Shown here one piece after another: positions 1 to 7,995 of a stretch of 64,000 nucleotides of DNA. Source of the stretch: an uncultured Spirochaetales bacterium (lineage in GTDB: Bacteria > UBP6 > UBA1177); assembly GCA_902774115.1 (NCBI GenBank), contig CACYHH010000002.1:310001-374000 (forward strand). Reading direction: 5' to 3'. Numbering within the stretch: the stretch's first letter is position 1; every line of letters begins with the position of its first letter. The notes under the pieces are model-generated. The model was not told the DNA's origin and ran no database searches. It was given only the letters and a program-made list of their open reading frames with translations. The position numbers and the translations under genes were made by a program.

Positions 1-32
1 GGTTTCGATGTGGTTCGGAAAGGAGTCGGATA

Positions 33-1313
33 GTGGCAAAGCCGTATTTTTCATTTTATCTGGTTTTGTTTTTTCTGATTATTACGTTTCTTCCGTGTTT
101 CAGCGTTTTTGCTGAAGAAAATCAAGATGTTAAGAATGGAGCGCTTGTGTCGGCGCTGAAGTTCGAAGGTCTGGGAAGGACAAAGGAATCCTATATGCTC
201 TCGGTACTCGGGAAGTATGTCGGGATCCCTGAAAGCCGCATCGATCTGCATGAAGTCAAGGTCACTCTTGAGGAGCTGGAGCTCTTTTCCGAAACCGAGG
301 TCTCGCTTAAGAAAGATGAAAACGGCGCATCTGTGCTTTTCATAAAAGTTAAGGAAAAATGGTCGTTCATTCCGGTCCCTTTTTTCATGTATTCAAGCTC
401 GACGGGCTTTATGGGCGGGGCTTTCGTGATGGATACGAATGCGTTCGGGATCAGGGACAACTATGTCTTGGGCGGAGTTTTTTCGAAAAATATACAGCTC
501 GCGCTTATGGCCTACAGCAGACCTTCACGCGATATAAAACACCCCGGTTTTACGGTCGGAGCCTCTTTCACCCGGCGTGACAACGAGGAAAAGAATCTTT
601 CGGGCGACAAAATATTTGAATACAACGCAATGACCGGTTCGGTTTATGCCGCAGTTAGCGATAAAATCACGGCTCATTCGAAGATAAACGCCGGTCTGCG
701 TTACAATTATACAAATGCAGGGGTTAAGAAAAAGTACTCGGAATATAAAGAAAAAATCAAATCTTTTCACGCAATTACGCCAGGATTGGGCTGGGATATA
801 AGTTTTTCCTCGCTCAACGAATGGTTCATGTCGGTGAAGTCGTTCAGCATAGACGGCGGTGTGACTGTTCTGACCTCGGGAAGCTGTGCGGAATCCATTG
901 GTTTGCAGCTTTCCATACAGCATCCGCTGCCGGTTACGCGCCTCAGAGTGCTTACCCAGTATGCACTTTTCTGGTCGAACAACCTTCCGGTCACGCTGAG
1001 ACCTTCGCAGATGGTTGTCGGAACTACGATCATGCCCGACAAATTCCACGGCACCAAGATGGGAGGAGCCGATTTAGGTCTAGAAGTAGGTATTCTGAAC
1101 ACGAAATTCGTGATGTTTTCGGCTTACGGGCTTCTGGAACAGTTCGCCGGAGAGGATTTCGACGGAAGTTTCGTAATGAATTTCGGCTATTCTACCGGAT
1201 TGAAAATGTATCTGAAAAAACTGGCGGTTCCTGCGATAGCGGTAGGTGTTTCGCACAATCTGATGCAGAACGAGATCAAGTTTTCCGCAACAATAGGGAT
1301 GGGAGGATTTTAG
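33..1313 (+). CDS. Omp85/BamA-like outer membrane barrel protein
   Basis: Probably an outer-membrane beta-barrel protein. A signal peptide covers about residues 1-27 (hydrophobic run ending FAEE). Residues ~38-112 look like one POTRA-type repeat (ALKFEGLGRTKES near its start, LFIKVKEKWSFIP at its end). The rest alternates aromatic and glycine-rich strands and ends in GGF, as barrel proteins do. One POTRA plus a ~310-residue barrel is much shorter than BamA (about 800 residues), so it is a small Omp85-like or unrelated barrel, not the essential BamA. The start is GTG at 33 with AAAGGAG at 19-25. What lies upstream is outside the window. Family placement is by pattern only. Confidence 0.6.
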   Translation: MAKPYFSFYLVLFFLIITFLPCFSVFAEENQDVKNGALVSALKFEGLGRTKESYMLSVLGKYVGIPESRIDLHEVKVTLEELELFSETEVSLKKDENGASVLFIKVKEKWSFIPVPFFMYSSSTGFMGGAFVMDTNAFGIRDNYVLGGVFSKNIQLALMAYSRPSRDIKHPGFTVGASFTRRDNEEKNLSGDKIFEYNAMTGSVYAAVSDKITAHSKINAGLRYNYTNAGVKKKYSEYKEKIKSFHAITPGLGWDISFSSLNEWFMSVKSFSIDGGVTVLTSGSCAESIGLQLSIQHPLPVTRLRVLTQYALFWSNNLPVTLRPSQMVVGTTIMPDKFHGTKMGGADLGLEVGILNTKFVMFSAYGLLEQFAGEDFDGSFVMNFGYSTGLKMYLKKLAVPAIAVGVSHNLMQNEIKFSATIGMGGF

Positions 1314-1331
1314 TAGTTATTTCAATCCCTC

Positions 1332-1384
1332 TTGACAAAAGTATCATTGTGATGATATAAAAAACTGTATCGCTGTGATGATAC
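1332..1384 (+). promoter_or_regulatory. Toxin-antitoxin promoter with two operator palindromes
   Basis: TTGACA (1332-1337) and TATAAA (1356-1361), 18 bp apart, form a strong promoter for the DUF3990/HTH pair. A palindrome, TATCATTGTGATGATA, lies at 1342-1357 between the boxes. A second, GTATCGCTGTGATGATAC, lies at 1367-1384 over the likely transcription start. The two repeats are 26 bp apart, which places a bound repressor dimer on each. The HTH antitoxin encoded at 2052 is the obvious binder (inference). Confidence 0.75.
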
Positions 1385-1402
1385 AAATTTGGAGTTTGCA
1401 GT

Positions 1403-2074
1403 ATGCTTTTATATCACGGTTCAACCAAAATCATTGAAAAGCCAAGCCTTTCGGCAGGAAAAAAATACAACGATTACGGACAGGGATTCTACTGCACAAA
1501 GGAAATCGAAGTCGCGAAAGAGTGGGCGTGCAGAGAAAACAGCAACGGTTTTGTCAACAAATACAGGCTGAAAAAAAGCGGCCTTAAAGTGCTTGATTTG
1601 CAGGATGAACGCTACTCGGTTCTGAACTGGATAGCCGTTCTGCTGTGCAACAGGACTTTTTCGCTGGAAAACGAGATCGCAACTGCGGCGAAAGAGTATA
1701 TCGTGAACAACTTTGCAGTTGATACGGCTCCTTTCGATGTTGTTGCCGGCTACCGAGCTGACGATTCCTATTTTTCTTTTGCCAGAGATTTCATCAACAA
1801 TACTCTGCCGCTTGCAAGTCTTAAAAAGGCTATGCACCTGGGAAAACTCGGCATTCAGTATGTTCTCGTTTCGGAAAAGGCGTTCGCTCAGCTGACTTTT
1901 GCCGGAGCGGAAGCGGTAAGCCGGGAGACATATTTTCCGAAATACACGGCGCGTGACGCCAATGCGAGAACGGCCTATAAAGAGGAAATCCGCCGCGCCG
2001 TAATATCTAAAAGTGTTTTTGTGATGGATATCATCAGAGAGGGAATGAAAAATGGCGATCCGCGCATACGATGA
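1403..2074 (+). CDS. DUF3990 protein, putative ADP-ribosyltransferase toxin
   Basis: DUF3990 family protein of 223 residues. The family has an ADP-ribosyltransferase-like fold. The N-terminus has the typical LLYHGSTKII opening, then GQGFYCTKEIEVAKEWA (about residues 27-43), and the middle carries FDVVAGYRADDSYF. The C-terminal region (about 185-215) is charged and helical. The gene overlaps the downstream HTH gene by 23 bases and both follow the operator-bearing promoter at 1332-1384, which is toxin-antitoxin architecture. The proposed role is modification of a host target by ADP-ribose transfer. The target is unknown, and toxicity is inferred from family and arrangement. Confidence 0.75.
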   Translation: MLLYHGSTKIIEKPSLSAGKKYNDYGQGFYCTKEIEVAKEWACRENSNGFVNKYRLKKSGLKVLDLQDERYSVLNWIAVLLCNRTFSLENEIATAAKEYIVNNFAVDTAPFDVVAGYRADDSYFSFARDFINNTLPLASLKKAMHLGKLGIQYVLVSEKAFAQLTFAGAEAVSRETYFPKYTARDANARTAYKEEIRRAVISKSVFVMDIIREGMKNGDPRIR

Positions 2075-2708
2075 ACTCTATCTTGAGAGTGCCGCAAATT
2101 GTCTTGCAGTGGCTTTTGATTATGCGATAAATGTCTGCGGAATAAAGCCGGACGATTTTGCCGATCTATTTGTTGTATCGGGCGAAAGCGGGAAATTCGG
2201 TGTCGGAAATCCTTCTGTCGTAGCAGGGAAATCGGGAATTGAACTCGTCCGTTCCGTTATGGAAAAAGTCGATCCGGGCCGAGAACTTCCTGAGCCTGAG
2301 TTTTCGCAGAGCCGTTCTCCGGAATATTGGGCCGGTTGGGCTGTCGCGCAGTATCAATGGTATTCGGCCAAAACTTTTAAAGCGGTTTTCAGCAAAGTTC
2401 CGCTTTCTGAAATCGTGAAGATGTATAAAGTCTACCACGAAATGGATATTACGGCTTTCATCGAGGTGATGGATAAGAAAATCGCAGAGCGTTCCGTCAG
2501 TACAAATTTAAAGAACATCCGTGAAAACAGAGGGATTTCACAGTCGGAACTTGCAGAAATGTCGGGCGTGAAGCTGCACTCGATCCAGTTGTATGAACAA
2601 AAAGTGAACGACATTGATAAGGCTCAGGCGCAGACACTTTTCAAAATCTCACTCGCGCTGGGCTGCAAAATGGAAGATCTGCTTGAAAATCCGGCAGTAT
2701 TGCCATAG
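2052..2708 (+). CDS. HTH (Xre-type) antitoxin paired with the DUF3990 protein
   Basis: A 218-residue two-domain protein. The N-terminal ~140 residues form an alpha-helical domain often found beside DUF3990 proteins (motifs DYAINVCG, DLFVVSGESGKFGVGNP, YWAGWAVAQYQWY). Residues ~150-210 are an Xre/Cro-type helix-turn-helix (LKNIRENRGISQSELAEMSGVKLHSIQLYEQ). The start codon lies inside the end of the toxin gene, so translation is coupled. The likely role is to neutralise the toxin through the N-terminal domain and repress the operon through the HTH at the paired palindromes upstream. Neutralisation is inferred from gene order. Confidence 0.75.
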   Translation: MAIRAYDELYLESAANCLAVAFDYAINVCGIKPDDFADLFVVSGESGKFGVGNPSVVAGKSGIELVRSVMEKVDPGRELPEPEFSQSRSPEYWAGWAVAQYQWYSAKTFKAVFSKVPLSEIVKMYKVYHEMDITAFIEVMDKKIAERSVSTNLKNIRENRGISQSELAEMSGVKLHSIQLYEQKVNDIDKAQAQTLFKISLALGCKMEDLLENPAVLP

Positions 2709-2754
2709 TGAAATGGAAAGAGATAGAAATGCAACTTAAAAACGGAGGAAACAA

Positions 2755-3165
2755 ATGAGTATTCAGGAAAGAGCGGAAAAAGGTGCGGCGTACAAGGCGG
2801 AAGGCCGTTACAACTGCACGAGATCGGTATTGGCGGCATTCGGCGACATCGTGAAAATCGACGAGAATGAGCTCGCCTCGCTGACAGCAGGATTCGTCGG
2901 AGGAATGGGAAACATGGAAGGGACCTGCGGTGCGCTTGTCGGTGCTATCATGGTCGCAGGAATACTTTCCGAAGGGCAGGGAACGCTCAAATATTCAAGG
3001 ATCATCGTCGATAAATTCAAAGAACTTTGCGGCGCAACGATCTGTAAGGATCTTAAAGGGATCGACGGCACGCACTATCTCTGCAGTTGTCCCGACTGCA
3101 TCAAAAACGCGATTTTAGCTGTGGGCTGCGCATTCAGCGATATCGATTCTGACGAAGCAAAATAA
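2755..3165 (+). CDS. C_GCAxxG_C_C family redox-type protein
   Basis: A 136-residue member of the C_GCAxxG_C_C family. The name-giving pattern is visible as YNCTRSVLAAFG (about residues 20-31), GGMGNMEGTCGALVGAIMVAG (about 49-69), then Cys residues in KELCGATICKDL and HYLCSCPDCIKNA. Such proteins are thought to be redox or metal-binding, but no reaction is established. GGAGG at 2743-2747 supports the ATG at 2755. It follows the toxin-antitoxin pair by 46 bases on the same strand and is convergent with the histidine kinase gene. It looks like an independent cargo gene. Confidence 0.75.
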   Translation: MSIQERAEKGAAYKAEGRYNCTRSVLAAFGDIVKIDENELASLTAGFVGGMGNMEGTCGALVGAIMVAGILSEGQGTLKYSRIIVDKFKELCGATICKDLKGIDGTHYLCSCPDCIKNAILAVGCAFSDIDSDEAK

Positions 3166-3184
3166 GTTTTTATACTGAAAAAGC

Positions 3185-5146
3185 TCAGGAATTTCTTTCT
3201 GGATCAGGCAGTTTGACAAGTTCTTCAAGTGTTCTAAAGAGAGCCGCAGGTTCTATCGGTTTGCTCAGATGCGCGTTGAGTCCCGCCTGAAGGCTGCGCT
3301 GGACATCGTCGTCGAATGCGTTGGCGGTCAGAGCGATGATCGGAATGGTTCCTGCATCGGAGCGTTCCATGGAGCGGATCACTCTTGTAGATTCAAGCCC
3401 GTCCATTACAGGCATACGCATATCCATCAGAATGGCGGCGTAGTATCCCGGAGCGTGCGATGCGAACATTTCAGCCGCGATTTTTCCGTTCTCCGCTGTA
3501 TCGACTTCGATTTTGCGCATCCCCAGGATCATCTTCACGATCTCGGCATTTACCTGTACGTCTTCGGCCAAAAGTATGCGGCATCCGGTCAGATCGGTTC
3601 CGGTGCTGCCGTATTTTTTCCCGCAGCCGCTCTGCGCCTCTTCTCCGCCCGCTGTTTCAGAGTTCTTTGCGGCAGATTCTTCAAGTGTGACTGTTACAGT
3701 GAAAGTCGTTCCTTTCCCTTTTTCGCTTTCCACGGAGATAGTTCCGTTCATCAGCCCTACGATGCTTTTTGTGATCGCCATGCCGAGGCCGGTGCTTCCG
3801 TAACTGCCGGCTGCTGAAGAATTTTCCTGGCTGAAAGTGTCGAAAATATGAGGCAGAAACTCTTTGCTTATCCCTATTCCGGTATCACTGGCAACGAATT
3901 TCAGCACGACTTTTCCGTCAGAACGCGAATCTTCCGCGACTTCGAAGTTCACAGACCCGCCCTCAGGGGTGAATTTGACGGCATTTCCAAGAATGTTGAT
4001 CAGGATCTGCTTGAGTTTCATGGCATCGCCGATGTAGCACTCGTCAAACTGCCCGTTGAGAGTGCACTTGTATGCAAGCCCTTTGTCTTTGCACTGCCCG
4101 CCGATTATGCTGTTTACCTGATCTATTGCCCTGGAGAAGGGGAAAGGCTCGTTCCTGAGTGCCATCCGTCCTGACTCTATACGGCTCATATCGAGAATAT
4201 CATTGATGATTTCAAGCAGATGGCGGGCGGAAACCCCGATCTTTTCAAGATGCTTTTTCACTTCACTGCTTGCCGTCGGATCGCTGGCGGCGATAGTGTT
4301 CAGGCCTATGATCGCGTTCATTGGAGTGCGGATTTCATGGCTCATGTTGGATAGAAATACCGTCTTCGCCTTGTTGGCGCGTTCCGCCTCTGCCAGTGCA
4401 GTTACCAGTGCCTTTTTGCTTTCGGCGAGTTCGTCTTTCTGCGCCTGTTCGCGAAGCAGCGATTTTTCAAGCTTTCTGCGGTATTCCTCCTTTTCGTCCT
4501 CAACGACAAAAGTGTGGAGCAGGCATGTTCCGACCATATATCCCATCGCGTAGAAAGGCCACAGCGGATAGATGATCTGGAATGCTATCAGAACGATCAT
4601 GGCGATTCCGAAAAGACCGATGGTAAGGTTTCTCCGCCGCATTTTTCCCTCGGTTCTGAGAGTGACATGAAGCGTGTAGGCCGATGTGAGCAGAAACATC
4701 AGGATCTGGATTGCGAGAGTGACGTGTCTGATACTTTCCGCGTGGTAAACGCCGTTTTCATCGAACCAGAACATGACAGGATGAAAAATATTGAGCGTTA
4801 TCACAATGATTTCGAACACGAAAAACGCCCATCCGGTATACCTCAGTATCTTGTCGAAAACATTTCCTCTTTCAAGATAATCGACTACGTACTGCGTCCA
4901 CAGAAGCACAGCAGCGGCCATTGCGACGAAATAAAGGGTCGTATCGGCGAACTGGATCTTTGTCATCCTGTATTCGTCGAAGACACCCCACAGCGCATCG
5001 GTGACATAGTAGCTGAGTACTGCCATAAGAAACCAGCAGTAAGTGTGCCGGGTGCCTGCAATAGCGTCCTTCCGGGTCAGAAACACATCCCTGTTTGTTA
5101 TCACCAGTATGATTGCTGCTAAAATTCCTATGATCGAATATGTCAT
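3185..5146 (-). CDS. Membrane hybrid sensor histidine kinase/response regulator
   Basis: A hybrid histidine kinase of 653 residues. About seven hydrophobic segments fill residues 1-215, so sensing is probably membrane-embedded or periplasmic. A short coiled coil follows (EYRRKLEKSLLREQAQKDELAES), then the H-box with His270 in [16 protein letters not shown]. The ATPase boxes are ILINILGNAVKFTP, ASDTGIGISKEF and GSTGLGMAITKSIVG. A C-terminal receiver has phospho-acceptor Asp575 in [12 protein letters not shown] chose the ATG at 5146 because AAAGGTG precedes it; an in-frame ATG 14 codons upstream has no ribosome site. No separate regulator gene is adjacent, so its phosphorelay partner is unknown. 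Confidence 0.9.
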   Translation of the reverse strand: MTYSIIGILAAIILVITNRDVFLTRKDAIAGTRHTYCWFLMAVLSYYVTDALWGVFDEYRMTKIQFADTTLYFVAMAAAVLLWTQYVVDYLERGNVFDKILRYTGWAFFVFEIIVITLNIFHPVMFWFDENGVYHAESIRHVTLAIQILMFLLTSAYTLHVTLRTEGKMRRRNLTIGLFGIAMIVLIAFQIIYPLWPFYAMGYMVGTCLLHTFVVEDEKEEYRRKLEKSLLREQAQKDELAESKKALVTALAEAERANKAKTVFLSNMSHEIRTPMNAIIGLNTIAASDPTASSEVKKHLEKIGVSARHLLEIINDILDMSRIESGRMALRNEPFPFSRAIDQVNSIIGGQCKDKGLAYKCTLNGQFDECYIGDAMKLKQILINILGNAVKFTPEGGSVNFEVAEDSRSDGKVVLKFVASDTGIGISKEFLPHIFDTFSQENSSAAGSYGSTGLGMAITKSIVGLMNGTISVESEKGKGTTFTVTVTLEESAAKNSETAGGEEAQSGCGKKYGSTGTDLTGCRILLAEDVQVNAEIVKMILGMRKIEVDTAENGKIAAEMFASHAPGYYAAILMDMRMPVMDGLESTRVIRSMERSDAGTIPIIALTANAFDDDVQRSLQAGLNAHLSKPIEPAALFRTLEELVKLPDPERNS

Positions 5147-5179
5147 ATCACACCTTTTACAGTTTAAAAAAACCGCAGG

Positions 5180-5208
5180 ATGATACAATAAAAATTCAGA
5201 TGTTTCAA
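5180..5208 (-). promoter_or_regulatory. Promoter of the histidine kinase gene
   Basis: On the minus strand TTGAAA (5208-5203) and TATCAT (5185-5180) are separated by 17 bp, 34 bases upstream of the kinase start codon. Confidence 0.6.
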
Positions 5209-5224
5209 TATAGGAGGCTTGTTT

Positions 5225-5254
5225 TTGACAGAATATCCGTTTTTCGGCTATAAT
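5225..5254 (+). promoter_or_regulatory. Promoter of the methyltransferase gene
   Basis: TTGACA (5225-5230) and TATAAT (5249-5254) match consensus with an 18-bp spacer, 42 bases upstream of the methyltransferase ATG. Confidence 0.7.
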
Positions 5255-5296
5255 TCGGCGTTTTTTTGAGAAGAATTTGAAAGAAAGGAGTCTTCA

Positions 5297-5920
5297 ATGT
5301 GGCTATATAAAAAGTTCAAGAATATGGCGTCGAAACCTGTCGGAATTTTGGGAAAAATCATGGTGAGAAAGCTCAACGGCGAGCGCCATGCGGTCCTTGC
5401 AGACTGGGGATTCCCGCATTTGAAAATGGCTAAAAATGCCGATTGTCTCGACTGCGGATGCGGCGGCGGAGCGAATATAAAACGCCTCCTCGGCATGACA
5501 AGCGGCAAGGTTTTTGGTGTCGATTTTTCAAAAGTCGCGGTCGCCGAAACGAAAAAGACCAACAAAAGCGAGGTCAGAAGCGGGAGATGCCAGGTTTTCT
5601 GCGCCGATGTGCGGGAACTTCCGTTCGAAGATGCAAAATTTGATGCCGTCACCGCGTTTGAAACCATCTACTACTGGCAGCTTGAGGATTCTTTCAAGGA
5701 AGTTTTCCGTTGCCTTAAACCGGGCGGAAAATTCATGATCGTGAACGAAGCCGCCGGGCTCAACCCTGCGAATTTCGAGTGGGAAAAAACGATCAAAGGA
5801 CTCAAGATCTACAACGCCGCGCAGATAAGTTCAGCCTTGAAATCAGCAGGTTTTGCTGAAATCGCAGTCGATGAAATTGCGGAAAAAGATTATATCTGTG
5901 TTGTGGCGAAGAAATCGTAA
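5297..5920 (+). CDS. Class I SAM-dependent methyltransferase
   Basis: A 207-residue class I (Rossmann-fold) methyltransferase. Motif I is visible as CLDCGCGGGANIKRL (about residues 53-67), the acidic end of strand 2 as KVFGVDFSKVAV, and the post-I motifs as VFCADVRELPFEDAKFDAVTAFETIYYW and FRCLKPGGKFMIVNE. This layout matches the UbiE/Methyltransf_11 group, which methylates small molecules. The substrate cannot be read from the sequence. The start follows GAAAGGAG by seven bases. The gene stands alone behind its own promoter and converges on the exported flavodoxin gene ten bases downstream. Confidence 0.85.
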   Translation: MWLYKKFKNMASKPVGILGKIMVRKLNGERHAVLADWGFPHLKMAKNADCLDCGCGGGANIKRLLGMTSGKVFGVDFSKVAVAETKKTNKSEVRSGRCQVFCADVRELPFEDAKFDAVTAFETIYYWQLEDSFKEVFRCLKPGGKFMIVNEAAGLNPANFEWEKTIKGLKIYNAAQISSALKSAGFAEIAVDEIAEKDYICVVAKKS

Positions 5921-5930
5921 TCGCTTGATT

Positions 5931-6542
5931 TCAGAACTGTTCAGCCCATTTCGCGAGTTCTGCTTTGTCGATCCTGCCGTTCAGCAGCTTTCCTTCGATG
6001 ATCTGCGCTTTCGGTGCGCTCGGCTGAAGTTCCTTCACGGTGTTTCCGAAACCGCTGCCGCCGCTCGTTGCAAAGAGGACTACTTTCTTTCCGCTGAAGT
6101 CGTAAGCTTCAAGAAAACTGTTGATGATGTGCGGCGCAACATACCACCAGATCGGGAAACCGATGAAAATCACGTCGTAATCTGCGATTTTTGCGTTTTT
6201 GTCGGCAAGTTTCGGGCGGCTTTTCTTATCTGCCATTTCAACGCTTGAGCGCGATGATTTGTCTCTCCAGTCGAGATCGTTGCTCGTGTATTTTGTCTCA
6301 GGTCTGATTTCATAAAGGTCGGCTTTTGCGGCTTCGGCAAGCTCTTTCGCGACTCTTGCAGTCGTTCCGCTCGCGCTGAAATAGGCGACTAATTTCTTCG
6401 GCATCTTCTTTCCTCCTTCATTCTGTTGAACTGTACTCTTTTTTGTACTTTCCGCAGCCGGTTTTTTCGTTTCGGACTTTCCCTGAGCGAAGAGAACAGC
6501 CGCAAGCAGTGCAACGACTAACATCACAATAACTTTTTTCAT
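5931..6542 (-). CDS. Exported flavodoxin
   Basis: A flavodoxin of the Flavodoxin_4 type with an N-terminal export signal. The signal (MKKVIVMLVVALLAAVLFAQG) and a Lys/Ser/Thr-rich linker occupy residues 1-46. The flavodoxin domain begins at KKLVAYFSASGTTARVAKELAEAAKADLYEI, the FMN-phosphate loop being SASGTTA. The second binding loop is FPIWWYVAPHIINSF and the third FATSGGSGFG. Flavodoxins normally act in the cytoplasm, so the signal is unusual; related exported forms occur at 10943 and 30906. The ATG at 6542 has GGAGG upstream, better than the ATG ten codons earlier. Operator palindromes lie in its promoter. Confidence 0.85.
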   Translation of the reverse strand: MKKVIVMLVVALLAAVLFAQGKSETKKPAAESTKKSTVQQNEGGKKMPKKLVAYFSASGTTARVAKELAEAAKADLYEIRPETKYTSNDLDWRDKSSRSSVEMADKKSRPKLADKNAKIADYDVIFIGFPIWWYVAPHIINSFLEAYDFSGKKVVLFATSGGSGFGNTVKELQPSAPKAQIIEGKLLNGRIDKAELAKWAEQF

Positions 6543-6608
6543 TCGATCCTCCAAAAAACGGTTTGATTTCACTCTCCGGCAATGCTCAAAAGCATTCCTG
6601 AACGCCGT

Positions 6609-6659
6609 ATTTTATAGAAAACTGACACGATGTCAAAATAAATAATTGACACGATGTCA
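6609..6659 (-). promoter_or_regulatory. Regulon promoter A: two 13-bp operators upstream of the flavodoxin gene
   Basis: Two copies of TGACACGATGTCA lie at 6623-6635 and 6647-6659, 24 bp apart. Read on the minus strand, the copy nearer the gene overlaps a -35 TTGACA (6636-6631). TAAAAT (6614-6609) follows after 16 bp. In the three-site promoters at 9645, 16640 and 35271, the two upstream sites show the same 23-24 bp step. Confidence 0.8.
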
Positions 6660-6666
6660 GTATAAA

Positions 6667-7089
6667 TCACTTAACCTGTTCAACCAGATCTGCAATGGTT
6701 GTTTTGGAAAGTTCTGTTTCAAGCGCATTCTGGGCGTTGTGCAGAACGGGGTCAAGAACTGTGTGGATGTTTTTTCCTATCGGACATTCAGGATTGGGGG
6801 AGGGATGAAAGTTAAAAACTTCCTGTCCGCACTCGGTATCGTTTATTGCGTGATAAACGTCAAGCAGGCTGATTTTGTCGGGGTTTTTCGCCAGATGTGA
6901 TCCGCCGACACCGGCTGTTGTCTCGATCAGCCCTGCGTGCTGGAGTTGAAGCAGGATTTTTCTGATTATGACTGCATTGACTCCGGTGCTTCCGGCAATG
7001 AAATCGGATGTTACGCGGTAATCGTTTTCAAAATACATGATGCACAGAAGTGTGTGCACCGCCGCAGTGAAACGGACTGTGATTTTCAT
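6667..7089 (-). CDS. Rrf2 family transcriptional regulator
   Basis: A 140-residue Rrf2-family winged-helix regulator. The wHTH is at residues ~10-55 (VTSDFIAGSTGVNAVIIRKILLQLQHAGLIETTAGVGGSHLAKNP, with the typical GG wing). Only two Cys residues lie in the effector part (TECGQ, PECPIG), so the three-Cys cluster site of IscR is absent. The ATG at 7089 has GGAGG seven bases upstream. It sits in a minus-strand run with the sirtuin, macrodomain and NAD(P)-binding genes. An Rrf2 gene next to an NmrA-like gene recalls the B. subtilis ywnA/ywnB pair. It may sense redox or electrophile stress (inference). Confidence 0.85.
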   Translation of the reverse strand: MKITVRFTAAVHTLLCIMYFENDYRVTSDFIAGSTGVNAVIIRKILLQLQHAGLIETTAGVGGSHLAKNPDKISLLDVYHAINDTECGQEVFNFHPSPNPECPIGKNIHTVLDPVLHNAQNALETELSKTTIADLVEQVK

Positions 7090-7128
7090 TGTTCCTCCGG
7101 AAGTAGTGCGGCACACCAGATCATGCCG

Positions 7129-7995
7129 CTAAAACACCGCTCTTTTACCAGAGAAATTCGTTTTTGTATATAAAAAAACATCACCGATATCGCCGTTGAT
7201 ACATAGTGATCTGTCGGAAATTTCCGGCGGAACGACCGCTTCCCCGAAGTTTACGCAGACATAGAAAGCGTTTTTGTTGAGCGTGGTCATGCGCCAGAAC
7301 GGATATTTGATGATCATAGGAGTGTTTCCGCCGACTCCGAGTTCGAGGAAGAGGACTTTCCCGTCTTTCGTGGCATTTCTTGAAACAAAAAAATTTTTGT
7401 ATCTTTCTGACGCCGCGTACCAGCCTTCATCCTGCACGAAAGTGTTGTCGGAACGAAGATTCATGCTCATCGGCTTTCCGCATTTAGGGCAGTGAGGAAC
7501 AAGTTTGGACGGGATTTTCATATCGCGCTGCTCTTCAAACATAAGCCTGATTTCCGCTTCGTTGTCGTAAGTCTCCTGATGACACGGCTCGCTGCACTGG
7601 AACAAACCATAATCTCCCTGCATGTAATAAAGGCGCGATTTGTCGAATCCAGCTTTCTGAAAACAATGGTCGACATTCGTAGTTATGACAAAATAATCCT
7701 TATCTTTCACAAGAGAAAGCAGATTTTCGTACACAGGTTTCGGGGCATCCATGTAGCGGTTTATCATAATGTAGCGGCTCCAGTATGCCCAGAACTCCTC
7801 ATAACTCGGAAACGGGTAAAAACCGCCTGAATACATATCGGTAAAGCCGTATTTCTTAACAAAATCGGGGAAGTATTTTTCAAGCCTTTCCCCTGAATAG
7901 GTCAATCCTGCCGAAGTCGAAAGTCCGGCACCTGCTCCGATGATGATAGTGTCGTTTTCTGCAAGTACCGATTTCAGTTTTTCAATCTCTTCCAT
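7129..7995 (-). CDS. SirTM-type sirtuin (class M), putative protein ADP-ribosyltransferase
   Basis: A 288-residue Sir2-fold protein. The NAD loop is GAGAGLSTSAGL (residues 20-31), the TTNVD motif is at 105-109, and two zinc Cys pairs are at 134/138 and 169/172. Deacetylases carry a catalytic His where this protein has Gln126 in YMQGDYG. That change marks class M sirtuins (SirTM), known to ADP-ribosylate a lipoylated GcvH-like carrier. The gene overlaps the macrodomain gene by 14 bases, the known SirTM partner arrangement. The carrier protein and lipoate ligase found in other SirTM operons are not next to it, so the substrate here is open. Confidence 0.85.
   Translation of the reverse strand: MEEIEKLKSVLAENDTIIIGAGAGLSTSAGLTYSGERLEKYFPDFVKKYGFTDMYSGGFYPFPSYEEFWAYWSRYIMINRYMDAPKPVYENLLSLVKDKDYFVITTNVDHCFQKAGFDKSRLYYMQGDYGLFQCSEPCHQETYDNEAEIRLMFEEQRDMKIPSKLVPHCPKCGKPMSMNLRSDNTFVQDEGWYAASERYKNFFVSRNATKDGKVLFLELGVGGNTPMIIKYPFWRMTTLNKNAFYVCVNFGEAVVPPEISDRSLCINGDIGDVFLYTKTNFSGKRAVF

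Noticed and set aside
6667-7089. Rrf2 protein as the sure binder of the 13-bp palindromes
   Set aside because: The gene is adjacent to promoter A, but known Rrf2 sites differ in shape and the tetR gene sits inside an operator-controlled operon. Left as the rival hypothesis only.
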